Origin: Candidatus Roseilinea mizusawaensis
GTDB taxonomy: Bacteria; Chloroflexota; Anaerolineae; J036; Brachytrichaceae
Assembly: GCA_016841965.1 (NCBI GenBank)
Contig: JAEANN010000044.1
Coordinates: 248,001-312,000 of the forward strand
Direction: 5' to 3'
DNA: 64,000 nt
Both the position numbers and the translations under genes were made by a program. Position 1 is the first letter of the stretch, and each line of letters starts with the position of its first letter. This document shows positions 1-9,055 of this stretch, piece after piece. The notes under the pieces are model-generated. The model made no database searches. It was not told the DNA's origin and saw only the letters and a list, made by a program, of their open reading frames with translations.

Positions 1-1208
1 TCCACGATCTTGTTCAGCCGGCCATATAACAACAGCAGCAGCTTGTATTCCAGTTCGGTCAGCGGCTCGATCATCCGGCCATCTACATACACATCACCGG
101 CGTCCACATCGACTCGCACGCCCCGCTCGTGCTGATCGGCAGCCAGGGCGTGCCGCTTCACAAATGCCCGCCAGACCTCCCCCACCAGGGGAGCTGCATC
201 GCTCATGTCCGGCGCATCCTCGTTGTCGCGGACATCGTCGGCAAGTGCTTTGGGCAGCAGGCCCTTGACGCGAAGCTGGGCCAGCACGCGGCTATCGGCG
301 CGGGCATGGCTGAACAATGCCATCAGCGCCTCGCGCTCAGGCGGCGTGATTTGCGCCCACAGTCGGGCGCATTCCTGGTGAATGGTGGCATCGCTGTCGA
401 AGGCATGCGCGGCGACCGATTGTGCTTCGCGCTGCGTGCTCTTTGGCGCGCCGGCGGCTACGCGCGCATAGATCTGCGTCACGCTCTTCAGCAGGCCGGG
501 ATGCCCGCCTGCCTGGCGCGCCAGGAAATCAAGCTCCTCCGGCTCCAGCGTCAGCCCATCGGCCTTGACCATATCCCGGATCAGATCGCCCGACTCAGCC
601 GCGCTCAGAAACCCGATCCAGTGCGTTTGTGCTGCAAACAATTCGACAAACTCCCCGGCTTCACGGTCGGTGCGTATCTCGGGCAATGGCCGGTCGGTCG
701 CAGTCACATAGGTCAATCGCTCGCCAAAACGATCTTTGGTGGCGCGCAGATTCAGGAACACGCGCCCGTCCAGTTTCTCGAACGGATCGTCGAATTCGTC
801 GAGCACCAGCACGACGCGGCGAGTTGAATCCTGGCACAGCGCCGTCAGCGCGTCGTTGAACGCCAGTGGACTGCGCAAGGGGGTCGGCGGCTCTACCACT
901 TGCTGATATAGCCAGTCCAGGCGGGGCAACAGCCCGTCTTGCGCGCCGGCGCGGCGCAACGCCTCGATGGCGTTGCGCAACACGATCTCGTGCAGGGCGC
1001 GCTCGCTCCGTTCCGGCATCAGGTTGCAGTCGACGTGCACGAACAGCCAGTCGCTTTCGGCCTCTTGCCAGAGGATGTCGCGCACTTCCGGCGCGCAGAT
1101 CGCCCGCAACAAGGTTGACTTGCCTGTGTTGCTCAGGCCGACAATCGATGTGCACTCGGCGGCGCGTATGGCCGACAGCACTATTCCCATTTCACGTTCG
1201 CGGATCAT
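1..1208 (-). CDS. AAA/STAND-type ATPase with C-terminal OmpR-like winged helix (partial)
   Basis: The frame opens with ATG at 1208 and runs leftwards off the window edge for about 402 codons, so the C-terminus is missing. Residues 24-31 form a P-loop (GLSNTGKS). A Walker B strand ending in an acidic DEFDD lies near residues 132-141. The last ~35 visible residues (VDAGDVYVDGR then LTELEYKLLLLLY) match the start of a PhoB/OmpR-type winged-helix domain, which normally begins with a short beta-sheet and a conserved T-x-x-E-[FY]. The architecture suggests a nucleotide-switched DNA-binding regulator. It is divergent from the PrsW gene with a 70-bp spacer. The target is unknown. The fusion is inferred from motifs only. 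Confidence 0.8.
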   Translation of the reverse strand, partial: MIREREMGIVLSAIRAAECTSIVGLSNTGKSTLLRAICAPEVRDILWQEAESDWLFVHVDCNLMPERSERALHEIVLRNAIEALRRAGAQDGLLPRLDWLYQQVVEPPTPLRSPLAFNDALTALCQDSTRRVVLVLDEFDDPFEKLDGRVFLNLRATKDRFGERLTYVTATDRPLPEIRTDREAGEFVELFAAQTHWIGFLSAAESGDLIRDMVKADGLTLEPEELDFLARQAGGHPGLLKSVTQIYARVAAGAPKSTQREAQSVAAHAFDSDATIHQECARLWAQITPPEREALMALFSHARADSRVLAQLRVKGLLPKALADDVRDNEDAPDMSDAAPLVGEVWRAFVKRHALAADQHERGVRVDVDAGDVYVDGRMIEPLTELEYKLLLLLYGRLNKIV

Positions 1209-1278
1209 GTGATTTGCCTTTTGGCGCGCCTCTCGCAGCGCGCGAACGCCGCGCCAGCTCACGATGAGGAGCAATCAG

Positions 1279-2268
1279 ATGGATACAATTCTATGCGTGG
1301 TGATGTTTTTGCTGACAGTGGCCCTGGTGGGTGTGATGACGTGGCTGTATTTCCGCATCATGCGCGGTATTGACCGGTTTGAACAGGAGCCGACACGCTA
1401 TCTGATTGCCGCGTTCCTGTGGGGCGCAGTGCCGGCCGTGCTGATAGCGCTTATCTTTCAGCTCATCCTGTCCATCCCTGTTTCCCTGATCCTCGGCGAG
1501 GAGTCGCTGGGCAGCGCGCTATTCGGGGCGTCTGTTGCCGCGCCGGTGACTGAGGAAATCTTGAAGGGCGCAGCAGTGGCCATTATCTATCTCACCCGCC
1601 GCCGCGAATTCGACGGCTGGGTAGATGGCATCGTGTACGGCGCGGCAGCCGGCTTCGGCTTTGCTTTCGTCGAGAACGTGCTGTACCTGATGGGCACAGA
1701 GACGGTCGAGGAGTGGTTGGCGCTTTTCTTCCTGCGCGTCATTGTGTTCGGCTTCATGCATGGCTTCTGGACGGCGCTCACCGGCATCGGCTTTGGCGTC
1801 GCGCGCAATGCCCGCTCGGGTGCGGTCAAGGTTGTTGCCATCCCGGCCGGCCTCGGCGCCGCCATCGTCTCGCACGTGTTGCACAACACCGCCTTGACGT
1901 TGGCTGAAGCCTCGAATGGCGGCACCTTGCCGATTGCGCTGGTCAATTACGGCTTTCTGTTGGCCGGTTTGGTGATCGCCAGCCTCGCCGCCCTGCACCA
2001 CGACCGGCAGGTGATGAAGACTTATCTGATTGACGAAGTGCCGCTAGTGCTGGCGCCGGACGAATATCAAGCCCTGATTACGGCGCGCTCGGCTGCCGGG
2101 GCGCGGTTGGGGCTTGCGCCGGCTCGCCGGCGCGCGTTGGTTCAGGCTGCCGCCGAACTGGCCCAGAAAAAGCGCCAGCTTGTTCGGCTGGGCGAGGCCG
2201 GCATGGCAAATCCGCACATCGAACAGTTGCGGCAGCGCATTATCGCCCTGCGCGGCAATTCGTCGTGA
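1279..2268 (+). CDS. PrsW-family intramembrane glutamic protease
   Basis: Membrane protein of 329 residues. Family motifs are present in order: an E-E-x3-K type motif (TEEILKG), F-x3-E-N (FAFVENVLYL), a conserved His segment (FMHGFWTALTG) and H-x3-H (SHVLHN). These are the putative metal or catalytic residues of the PrsW/CAAX-like superfamily. About eight hydrophobic segments fill the first 240 residues and a charged cytoplasmic tail follows. ATG 1279 is preferred over the in-frame ATG at 1264 because AGGAG lies 7 nt upstream. In Bacillus, PrsW cleaves an anti-sigma factor; no anti-sigma gene is visible here, so the substrate is unknown. The 3' end converges on murE with only 20 bp between. 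Confidence 0.85.
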   Translation: MDTILCVVMFLLTVALVGVMTWLYFRIMRGIDRFEQEPTRYLIAAFLWGAVPAVLIALIFQLILSIPVSLILGEESLGSALFGASVAAPVTEEILKGAAVAIIYLTRRREFDGWVDGIVYGAAAGFGFAFVENVLYLMGTETVEEWLALFFLRVIVFGFMHGFWTALTGIGFGVARNARSGAVKVVAIPAGLGAAIVSHVLHNTALTLAEASNGGTLPIALVNYGFLLAGLVIASLAALHHDRQVMKTYLIDEVPLVLAPDEYQALITARSAAGARLGLAPARRRALVQAAAELAQKKRQLVRLGEAGMANPHIEQLRQRIIALRGNSS

Positions 2269-2288
2269 GCGTGGCGGGCATGCCAAAT

Positions 2289-3815
2289 TTAAAATCCCAG
2301 CTCGCGCAGCACGCGTCGCATCGCTTCACGGTCGTCCCAGGGCGTCTCGGTAGTTCCAAAACACATGGACTGCTCGTGCCCCTTGCCGCATGCCACCACG
2401 ATGTCGCCTGCTTGGGCCAACGCGCACGCCGTGCGAATCGCCTCGCCCCGATCGGGCACGCGCAGCACCTGGGCCGATGGATTGTCGATGCCGGCGGCAA
2501 TCTGATCGATGATCTCATCCAGCGACTCGCGGCGTGGGTCTTCGGCGGTCAACACAATTACATCAGCGTGTTGACCGGCAGCGCGTCCCATCATCGGGCG
2601 CTTGAGCCTGTCGCGCTCGCCGGCGCAGCCAAACACCACGATCAGCCGGCCTGCCGTTAGCGGCCGCAATGCCCGCAACACCTGTTCCAGCGCGTTCGGC
2701 GTGTGCGCAAAATCGACCACTGCCGTGAAGGGCTGACCCAGACTGATGCGCTCCATGCGGCCCGGCACGCCGCGCATCGCAGCAACGCCGGCCTGAATCG
2801 CCTCGCGCGGAATCTCTAGCGCCAGGGCTGCGCTCACGGCCGCCAGGATATTCGACACATTAAAGTCGCCGATCAGGGCGCTCTCAAGCGTCATCTCGCC
2901 TTGCGGCGTGGCCAGCGTCACCAGCAGGCCGGCCGGCGTGTGCGCCACGTGGGTGGCTCTGACTGTCGCCTCGGTGTCGGCGCGCGCCGAATAAATCAGT
3001 TGCCGCGCCACCGGAATGGCGCGCAGATATTCGAACGAGAATTCGTCGTCGGCGTTAAGGATGTTGGCCGGCTTGAGCTGCCCTTTCCCCCTCGCGCGCC
3101 CGGCCATTTCGAACAACATCGCTTTTGCCGCGCGATACGCCTCGCGCGTGCCGTGCAGATCCAGATGCTCGTGTGTGATGTTGGTGATGACGGCGATGTC
3201 GAAGTCCACGCTGTCCACACGATACTGCGCCAGCCCATGCGAGGTGACTTCCAGCACACAGTGCGTCAAGTGTGCGTCGCGCATTTCGGCCAGATAACGC
3301 TGCACATCGTCTGCGTCGGGGGTAGTGGTGTGCAGGCCGGTGTCGAGCACGCGCTCGCCGATGACCGCGTTGACCGTGCTGATCATGCCGGCCTGCAGGC
3401 CCGCCGCGCGCAGGATGTGATAGATCAGGTTTGAAGTGGTGGTCTTGCCGTCGGTGCCGGTGACGCCAACTACCACCAGGTCGCGGCTTGGGTAGTTGTG
3501 CCAGGCCGCGCACAGATGCGCAAACGCCTGCCGGCCATTGGGCGTCACGATGCAGGGAATCCGGCCCGTGTCGGCTGCGCGCCAGTGTGCGTCCTCGCAC
3601 ACGATGCCGGCTGCCCCGCGCGCAATCGCGTCGGGAATGAAGCGGTGCAGATCGTTCTCCACGCCGCGATAGGCCACGAACAGCGTGCCGGGTGTCACGG
3701 CCCGGCTGTCCTTGGTGATGCCGGTGATGGCAACCTGCGCCAGGTCAATCGAGCTTTCGACCTCAGGCGTATCCGGCAAAGCGGCGAGCAATTGCTGAAG
3801 GGTGTTGGTCTTCAT
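2289..3815 (-). CDS. murE: UDP-N-acetylmuramoyl-tripeptide synthetase (MurE)
   Basis: ATP-dependent Mur ligase that adds the third amino acid of the peptidoglycan stem peptide in the cytoplasm. It has 508 residues, normal for MurE. Visible motifs are the ATP-binding GVTGTDGKTTT, the central-domain HEHLDLHGT, DFAHTPNALEQVL, and GCAGERDRLKRPMMG in the C-terminal domain. ATG 3815 is chosen over an upstream TTG (3866). The substrate-selecting D-N-P-R of DAP-adding enzymes reads E-D-P-R here, so the Arg is kept but the amino acid added (DAP, ornithine or lysine) is not certain. It stands alone, without other mur genes. Confidence 0.95.
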   Translation of the reverse strand: MKTNTLQQLLAALPDTPEVESSIDLAQVAITGITKDSRAVTPGTLFVAYRGVENDLHRFIPDAIARGAAGIVCEDAHWRAADTGRIPCIVTPNGRQAFAHLCAAWHNYPSRDLVVVGVTGTDGKTTTSNLIYHILRAAGLQAGMISTVNAVIGERVLDTGLHTTTPDADDVQRYLAEMRDAHLTHCVLEVTSHGLAQYRVDSVDFDIAVITNITHEHLDLHGTREAYRAAKAMLFEMAGRARGKGQLKPANILNADDEFSFEYLRAIPVARQLIYSARADTEATVRATHVAHTPAGLLVTLATPQGEMTLESALIGDFNVSNILAAVSAALALEIPREAIQAGVAAMRGVPGRMERISLGQPFTAVVDFAHTPNALEQVLRALRPLTAGRLIVVFGCAGERDRLKRPMMGRAAGQHADVIVLTAEDPRRESLDEIIDQIAAGIDNPSAQVLRVPDRGEAIRTACALAQAGDIVVACGKGHEQSMCFGTTETPWDDREAMRRVLRELGF

Positions 3816-3924
3816 GGATATCGCGGTGATTGTATCAACCCCCGACCCCGTAGGACAAGCTGACAAACGGCCAGCTTATTCCTGCTTGTTCATCAGGGCG
3901 CGTGTGGCCGGCGCTCTGCTCTCA

Positions 3925-3981
3925 CGCCGCGCCCTCGCGGCGCGATGCGACGAGCCAGTAAGCGGTCTGTCGGGTAGATAG
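3925..3981. repeat. Degenerate copy of the MITE-like element at 25413-25577
   Basis: Bases 3938-3965 match 25506-25533 at 24 of 28 positions, and the 10-mer TCTGTCGGGT follows directly at 3966-3975, as it does in the right end of the other copy (25563-25572). About 29 bp present between these blocks in the other copy are missing. The left end is not recognisable. It lies in the 186-bp gap between murE and the M28 peptidase. Confidence 0.55.
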
Positions 3982-4001
3982 AAAGGTCTTAAAGGAAGGT
4001 C

Positions 4002-5222
4002 TTAAGAGGAAGGCGTCTGTGCGATGACACGCAGCGCGATGGCGCCGGCCTGTGCGAAGCCTCTGGGATGCAGCAGGTCTGCCGTGTCGTGTGGCGTATG
4101 CACCGCCCAGGTGGCCCGGCCAATCGCAATCAACGACACAGCATCGAAGCCGGCTTCGGCAAACGGCACGTGATCGTATGACAGACCGACCATCGAGAAT
4201 GGTTCGATGCGCAGCCCGCACTCGCGCGCTGCTGCTGCAATCTGGCCGGCCAGGCAGTCCCCTTTGCGCCGGCTGGAGCGCGCGCCGGCCAGTCGCAGGT
4301 CTGCGTCCACCCCCACGCCGTCGAAGTTGAGAACGCGCAATCCTGCGCCCTGCGCATCGCGCTGCAGCGCGTCAATGTGCCGGCGCACAAAGGCCGTTGC
4401 TCCCGACACCCCGATCTCCTCCGCGTCGGTGATCAAGAAAGTGATGCGCAGCCGGCTTTGCCAGTTTCGCTGCTGCGCCAGAATCTCGGCCAAGTGCAGC
4501 AGTGTGCCCAGCCCCGATGCGTTGTCGATCGCGCCGGGCGAGGCGTTGCCCACGTCGAGAAACAGCAGCGGCAGGCCGGCCACCACTGCGATGACGCCCG
4601 CGCCGGTCGCCAGGCCGTTGACGGCCACAGCGCCTGTCAGCGCGTAGAACAACGTTGCAACTCCATACACCAGTCCCCCCGCCATGCTGAGCGCGAAACA
4701 TGCCACGCGAAAGACAATGGGTAAGCGCTGACTCTTCGAGTCGTAGTGCGCGACCAGCATCAGGTGAGGTAGTTCTGCGTCATCCGCAACGCCCGGCAGC
4801 GTGGCGATCAGGTTCGTGGCGCTCAGGCGCCGGCCTATCCGCAGACACAAGCGTTGCCAGAGATCAACGTGTCGCGGTTCCCGCTGCGGCGCGATGGCGC
4901 CGGCTTGGGCGGCGCGGTTCAGCCACGGTGCAACCCCGATCATTCCCCAAATCCCCACCGCGAAGAGCACAGCAGCCCATGGCGACATGGCCTGCACGGC
5001 AAGCGCGCTGAGTGCCAACAGCAGGCAGGCCAACACCTCGATGGTGATGAACCTGTTGTAGGCGGTTGAAAACTCAAATGTCTCGCGCGTGATCTGATAG
5101 CCCCAGGACATGAGCCGAGAGGTGATCTCATCGGCCACGCGCCGATTTTCGGCGCTGCCGGTCACCCGAGGCCGGGCAACCCCACGCGCATACGACAGCG
5201 CCTGATGCACATCGAATGTCAT
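4002..5222 (-). CDS. M28-family zinc peptidase with membrane segments
   Basis: Protein of 406 residues. The M28 metal ligands can be followed in order: His and Asp in LVAHYDSKSQ, Asp in GAIDNASGLG, the Glu-Glu pair in TDAEEIG, Asp in NFDGVGVD, and His in WAVHTPHDT. Two hydrophobic pairs (about residues 60-100 and 170-225) flank or interrupt the catalytic region, so the enzyme is likely anchored in the membrane. The family contains aminopeptidases and carboxypeptidases; the exact substrate cannot be told. A TAAGAT box lies 10 nt before the ATG on the minus strand, a weak hint of a short-leader promoter. Confidence 0.88.
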   Translation of the reverse strand: MTFDVHQALSYARGVARPRVTGSAENRRVADEITSRLMSWGYQITRETFEFSTAYNRFITIEVLACLLLALSALAVQAMSPWAAVLFAVGIWGMIGVAPWLNRAAQAGAIAPQREPRHVDLWQRLCLRIGRRLSATNLIATLPGVADDAELPHLMLVAHYDSKSQRLPIVFRVACFALSMAGGLVYGVATLFYALTGAVAVNGLATGAGVIAVVAGLPLLFLDVGNASPGAIDNASGLGTLLHLAEILAQQRNWQSRLRITFLITDAEEIGVSGATAFVRRHIDALQRDAQGAGLRVLNFDGVGVDADLRLAGARSSRRKGDCLAGQIAAAARECGLRIEPFSMVGLSYDHVPFAEAGFDAVSLIAIGRATWAVHTPHDTADLLHPRGFAQAGAIALRVIAQTPSS

Positions 5223-5281
5223 CCCACAGCCAATCTTAACTCTGCTGAACCTTGCGTCGCCCCCGCAGCGCCAAAAGCCGA

Positions 5282-5287
5282 TAGAAT
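5282..5287 (+). promoter_or_regulatory. Candidate -10 box of the DUF92 gene
   Basis: TAGAAT lies 9 nt before the ATG at 5297. This would place transcription start within a few bases of the start codon. No convincing -35 is seen and there is no Shine-Dalgarno sequence between the box and the gene. Confidence 0.4.
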
Positions 5288-5296
5288 GCGCCTCTG

Positions 5297-6277
5297 ATGG
5301 ATCAAGCCACGATCATCGTCACCCGGCTTGCGTTCGGACTTGTTTTCAGCGTCCTGATCGGCTGGCTGGCGTATCGCCGTCGGTCATTATCGCGCAGCGG
5401 CATCGCCGGCGCCGTCATCACCGGCACGGTGATCTTCGGCCTGGGTGGCCTGTTGGCCGGCCTGTTGCTCATCGCGTTCTTTGTGTCCTCCTCGGCGCTC
5501 AGCCATTACCGCGCCGCCCTCAAGCAAAACGTGGCCGAGAAATTCGACAAATCGGCCCGCCGCGATCTGGGGCAGGCGCTGGCCAATGGCGGTGTGGCAG
5601 CCATCGCTGCTGCGCTGAGCGGAATGTGGCTATGGGGAGCAGCCGGCGTGGATTCGGACAAGACGCCTTTGATCTTGTTTGCCGCGCTGGTTGGCGCACT
5701 GGCAACGGTGAATGCCGACACGTGGGCGACCGAGATCGGGGTGTTGAGCAAACATCCCCCCCGGCTGATCACTCGTCTCAGCCGCGTTGTTGAGCCGGGG
5801 ACTTCGGGGGGCATCACGCCGATGGGTACGTTGGCAGCCGCCGCTGGCGCTGCATTCATCGGGGTGATGGTGTTGGTGTTGAGCGTGGCGCTGTGGGGCG
5901 TAGCCGGTCTCTTGGCCGGCGAGCCGGCTTCCAGATCGTTAGTAAGCTGGGGCTATATGCCCGGTGTGTGGCTGGCGAATATGCCGGCAGGCCACACAGC
6001 AGCCGTCTTTTCATCGGACGGCATTGTCATGCCGGCGCTGATCGCTCCTGTGGCCGGCCTGGTGGGTTCGCTGGCCGACAGTTTGCTCGGGGCAACGGTG
6101 CAGGGCATCTACTACGATCCATCGCGGCAGAAAGAGACCGAAAAGCCGGTTGGGCGTGATGGCCGGCCCAACCCACTTGTGCGCGGCCAGCGCTGGTTGA
6201 ACAATGACTGGGTCAATTTCCTGGCTTCACTGGCCGGCGCGGCTGTAGCTGCCCTCATGGTTGGACTGACCGCATAA
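5297..6277 (+). CDS. DUF92 (TMEM19/VTE6-like) membrane protein
   Basis: 326-residue polytopic membrane protein. It carries the DUF92 hallmarks: an [10 protein letters not shown] motif, an [13 protein letters not shown] motif at the centre, and [13 protein letters not shown] near the C-terminus. Plant and cyanobacterial relatives (VTE6) phosphorylate phytyl phosphate, so an isoprenoid-phosphate kinase role is possible, but this is family knowledge and not shown here. Seven or eight hydrophobic segments are visible. The GH13 gene starts 13 nt after the stop, so the two may be cotranscribed. Confidence 0.85.
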   Translation: MDQATIIVTRLAFGLVFSVLIGWLAYRRRSLSRSGIAGAVITGTVIFGLGGLLAGLLLIAFFVSSSALSHYRAALKQNVAEKFDKSARRDLGQALANGGVAAIAAALSGMWLWGAAGVDSDKTPLILFAALVGALATVNADTWATEIGVLSKHPPRLITRLSRVVEPGTSGGITPMGTLAAAAGAAFIGVMVLVLSVALWGVAGLLAGEPASRSLVSWGYMPGVWLANMPAGHTAAVFSSDGIVMPALIAPVAGLVGSLADSLLGATVQGIYYDPSRQKETEKPVGRDGRPNPLVRGQRWLNNDWVNFLASLAGAAVAALMVGLTA

Positions 6278-6290
6278 CTCCCCTATCACA

Positions 6291-7763
6291 ATGATCAACA
6301 TTCCTGACTGGGTTCAAGACGCTATCTTCTATCAGATTTTCCCCGATCGCTTTGCCCGCTCGGCGCGGGTGGCCAGGCCGAGCAATCTGGAACCATGGGA
6401 TTCGAAGCCGACCACTTACGGATTCAAGGGCGGCGATTTGCTAGGCGTGGCAGAGCGGCTGGATTATCTGCAAGAACTGGGCATCAACGCAATTTACTTC
6501 ACGCCGGTTTTTCAATCCCCGGCCAACCATCGCTACCACACACACGATTACTACCGCATCGACCCGCTGCTGGGCGGCGACGCGGCGTTCCACGAATTGC
6601 TCGACGCAGCGCATCAACGCGGCATCCGCGTGGTGATTGACGGCGTGTTCAACCACACCGGTCGGGGGTTCTACCAGTTCAATCACATTCTGGAAAACGG
6701 CGCCGCGTCGCCCTACGTGGACTGGTTCTACATCAAAGGCTATCCCCTGCACGCCTATGAAGGCAAGCCACTCAACTACGAGGCATGGTGGGGCATTCCG
6801 GCTTTGCCCAAGCTCAACACCACAACGCCGGCTGTGCGCGCGTTTTTGTTCGATGTGGCCGAGCACTGGATCCGGCAGGGCATCGACGGCTGGCGGCTCG
6901 ATGTGCCCGGCGAGATCGACGACGACGCTTTCTGGCAGGAATTCCGCCGGCGTGTGAAAGCCATTAACCCGGCCGCCTACATCGTCGGCGAGATCTGGCA
7001 CGAGGCGCAGCGCTGGTTAAAAGGCGACCAGTTCGACGCGGTGATGAACTACCAATTCACGCGCGCCTGCGTCGGTTTTTTTGCGCGCCCCTTCGACGAG
7101 AATCTGGTGGCCGCCGCCGGCTACGCGCCGGTGCCCATTCTCGATGCGCCCGGCTTCGCCTACAGCATCAACCATTTGCTCAGCCTCTACGACCCGACCA
7201 TCAACCGCGCTCAACTCAACCTGCTTGACAGTCATGACACAGCGCGCTTCCTCTCCATCGCGCGCAACGACCGCGACGCGCTGAAGCTGGCGACGCTGTT
7301 CCAGATGACCTATGTTGGCGCGCCTTCTATCTATTACGGCGACGAGATCGGCATCACCGGCGGCAAGGACCCGGACTGCCGCAAAGCCTTTCCATGGGAC
7401 ACGCCCGAAGCGTGGGATCAGGATCTCTTGCATTTCTTCAAGACATGCATCGCCTTGCGCCGGCGTTACGAAGCATTGCGCGCCGGCGACTTTGAGTTTG
7501 TGTACGCCGTAGGACGAGCAGTGGCTTTTGTGCGTAAACAAGGTCTGCAGCGGCTGATTGTGGCGCTGAACGCCGGCAATGCGCCGGCCGATCTGGACAT
7601 CGTCATTCATGATCATTACGGCTTGCCAGAGGGGGTGACGCTTGCGTGCGAAATGAGCACCACGCAGGCTGCCGCATCCGGCGTGTCTTCTGTGACCGTC
7701 AGTGGCGGTCTGCTGCGCGTTCACCTCGGCGCACGCCAGGGCGCTGTCTTCCGCGCGCAATAG
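6291..7763 (+). CDS. GH13 alpha-amylase family glycosidase (neopullulanase / cyclomaltodextrinase-like)
   Basis: 490-residue cytoplasmic enzyme; no signal peptide. The four GH13 conserved regions are intact: DGVFNHTG (I), [10 protein letters not shown] with the Asp nucleophile (II), GEIWHEAQ with the acid/base Glu (III), and LLDSHDTAR with the third Asp (IV). It begins directly at the TIM barrel ([17 protein letters not shown]), so the N-terminal CBM34 dimerisation domain of neopullulanases is absent. Likely substrates are maltooligosaccharides or cyclodextrins. The C-terminal beta domain closes at [10 protein letters not shown]. Confidence 0.92.
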   Translation: MINIPDWVQDAIFYQIFPDRFARSARVARPSNLEPWDSKPTTYGFKGGDLLGVAERLDYLQELGINAIYFTPVFQSPANHRYHTHDYYRIDPLLGGDAAFHELLDAAHQRGIRVVIDGVFNHTGRGFYQFNHILENGAASPYVDWFYIKGYPLHAYEGKPLNYEAWWGIPALPKLNTTTPAVRAFLFDVAEHWIRQGIDGWRLDVPGEIDDDAFWQEFRRRVKAINPAAYIVGEIWHEAQRWLKGDQFDAVMNYQFTRACVGFFARPFDENLVAAAGYAPVPILDAPGFAYSINHLLSLYDPTINRAQLNLLDSHDTARFLSIARNDRDALKLATLFQMTYVGAPSIYYGDEIGITGGKDPDCRKAFPWDTPEAWDQDLLHFFKTCIALRRRYEALRAGDFEFVYAVGRAVAFVRKQGLQRLIVALNAGNAPADLDIVIHDHYGLPEGVTLACEMSTTQAAASGVSSVTVSGGLLRVHLGARQGAVFRAQ

Positions 7764-7784
7764 CACAGATGTTCTGATCATGTG

Positions 7785-7790
7785 TATAAT
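7785..7790 (+). promoter_or_regulatory. Candidate -10 box before the 7853 gene
   Basis: A perfect TATAAT lies in the 89-bp gap between the GH13 stop and the next ATG. No clear -35 is visible 16-18 bp upstream. Confidence 0.35.
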
Positions 7791-7852
7791 CCGGCCCGCT
7801 TGAGGCAGAGCGCAAATTGCGTCGCAAATTGTGTATAGGGCAACGTGAAAGC

Positions 7853-8272
7853 ATGACGATCAAGGAACGCAACCAGGACTTGCGCATGGTGGCCGAGCTG
7901 GTCGAAGTACATCTGCCGGCTGCGCTGGCCGACGGAGATTTGTGCAAAGACATGTGCGCTGTTATCGCCATTACCCTGCGCCGTTTCGCGGCCGATGGCG
8001 AAAAGTCCGCCAACGAATGGGACAAGCGCGCTTACCACAGCAAGGCCGATGAGTTGCGCCGCGACATTGCCTGGGCGCTGCCGGCTGCTCAGATTGCAGA
8101 GACGCTGGCCTACAGCCCTCGCCAGTTCAGCGCCGCAGACCTGCAACGCTTGCGCGCCGCTCTGCCCCCCAATCTGGCGGCAGAGCTAGGCGCCCGCCCG
8201 CGCTTCAAGGATGTACAGGCTTTGCGTGGCGCGGCCGCTGCTGCGCGCCAGACATTGCTCAAGCGACGCTAG
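7853..8272 (+). CDS. Hypothetical protein, helical, 139 residues
   Basis: I do not recognise a family. The protein is soluble, Ala- and Arg-rich and predominantly helical, with a SANEWDKRAYHSKADELRRD stretch near the middle and a basic C-terminus (TLLKRR). ATG 7853 is chosen because an AGGG-type site lies upstream, whereas the alternative start at 7817 has none. It is followed by a 13-bp tandem repeat and then rpsO. Codon use resembles its neighbours, so it is probably a real gene. Confidence 0.6.
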   Translation: MTIKERNQDLRMVAELVEVHLPAALADGDLCKDMCAVIAITLRRFAADGEKSANEWDKRAYHSKADELRRDIAWALPAAQIAETLAYSPRQFSAADLQRLRAALPPNLAAELGARPRFKDVQALRGAAAAARQTLLKRR

Positions 8273-8277
8273 GCCGC

Positions 8278-8316
8278 GCAGTGAGCCGGGGCAGTGAGCC
8301 GGGGCAGTGAGCCGGT
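8278..8316. repeat. 13-bp tandem repeat, three units
   Basis: GCAGTGAGCCGGG occurs three times in direct tandem, the last unit ending in T. It begins 5 bp after the stop codon of the preceding gene and ends just before the rpsO promoter. Confidence 0.9.
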
Positions 8317-8320
8317 AGAG

Positions 8321-8329
8321 TGGTAGAAT
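8321..8329 (+). promoter_or_regulatory. Extended -10 promoter of rpsO
   Basis: TGGTAGAAT fits the extended -10 form TGnTAnAAT. Transcription would start near 8336 and give a leader of about 78 nt before rpsO. In many bacteria the S15 protein represses its own mRNA through such a leader; that is family knowledge. Confidence 0.5.
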
Positions 8330-8413
8330 TGCCGCTCGTGAATTTAGACCGCGCGGGTACTCTGCACCTTTGGGCGGAGCCGCGCATATCCAACACAGCA
8401 GAGGTAATCCAGA

Positions 8414-8683
8414 ATGGCTCTCAGCAAAGGTGAGAAGTCCGAGATCATCGAAAAGTTCGCCCAGTCGCCCGGCGACACCGGTTCATCCGAAGTGCAGGTC
8501 GCCATCCTAACAGCTCGCATCAATCAGCTTAACGAGCACATCAAGCAGCACAAGCACGACCAGAGCGCCCGGCATGGCATGCTGGCGCTTGTGGGCAAAC
8601 GCCGTGCGCATCTCAAATATTTGAGCGCCACGAATCCAGCGGCATATCGTGCGCTCTTAGCCAAGCTAGGCCTGAGAAAGTGA
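8414..8683 (+). CDS. rpsO: 30S ribosomal protein S15
   Basis: 89 residues, exactly the usual length. S15 binds the central domain of 16S rRNA early in 30S assembly. The conserved helical core is evident (GDTGSSEVQVAILTARIN and then GMLALVGKRRAHLKYL). GAGGTAA precedes the ATG. The conserved rpsO-pnp gene order is kept, but a strong terminator and a separate long leader divide the two genes here. Confidence 0.98.
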   Translation: MALSKGEKSEIIEKFAQSPGDTGSSEVQVAILTARINQLNEHIKQHKHDQSARHGMLALVGKRRAHLKYLSATNPAAYRALLAKLGLRK

Positions 8684-8690
8684 TGCACCA

Positions 8691-8720
8691 GGCCGGCGCC
8701 TGCAAGGCGTCGGCCTTTTT
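8691..8720 (+). terminator. Intrinsic terminator after rpsO
   Basis: GGCCGGCGCC (8691-8700) pairs with GGCGTCGGCC (8706-8715) with one G-T pair and a 5-nt loop. TTTTT follows directly. Confidence 0.9.
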
Positions 8721-8951
8721 GTTGGGGGCTTGATTGCGTTTACGTCGCCGGTTCAGGTATGATTAGGACTGAAACCGGTTACAAGTGAGGTGATGCGCAA
8801 TCAATTTGAACTAGTCTGATGTCGGGCGGCATGGTGGACGACGGAGGCTGTAGAGATTAGAGACTTGCCATTGACGCCTTCGCGGGAAGGCCGCTTCAGG
8901 TGAAGCAACAAGTCGATGTCAGTTCTCTAACCTCTATCCTCCTTCCCCATC

Positions 8952-9010
8952 CAGCCCATACCCATAGCCTGCCATCCCTAAGCGCGAAGGCGGATGGGCC
9001 GGGCTGTTTT
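8952..9010 (+). promoter_or_regulatory. Candidate attenuator hairpin in the pnp leader
   Basis: The 335 bp between the rpsO terminator and pnp hold no supported gene. Near the end, CAGCCC (8952-8957) can pair with GGGCTG (9001-9006), and inside it CCATCC (8972-8977) with GGATGG (8992-8997). TTTT follows at 9007-9010. The nested stem plus T-run looks like a weak terminator 46 nt before the pnp ATG. Bacterial pnp mRNAs are commonly autoregulated through leader hairpins, which fits, but this structure is predicted by eye only. Confidence 0.4.
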
Positions 9011-9055
9011 CACGCATTTTCTTCGCGCGCGATTTTTATACGGAGCAACACAATC

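Noticed and set aside
129-827. A 232-codon plus-strand frame at the left edge
   Set aside because: The opposite strand encodes the P-loop ATPase with clear motifs; this is its shadow.
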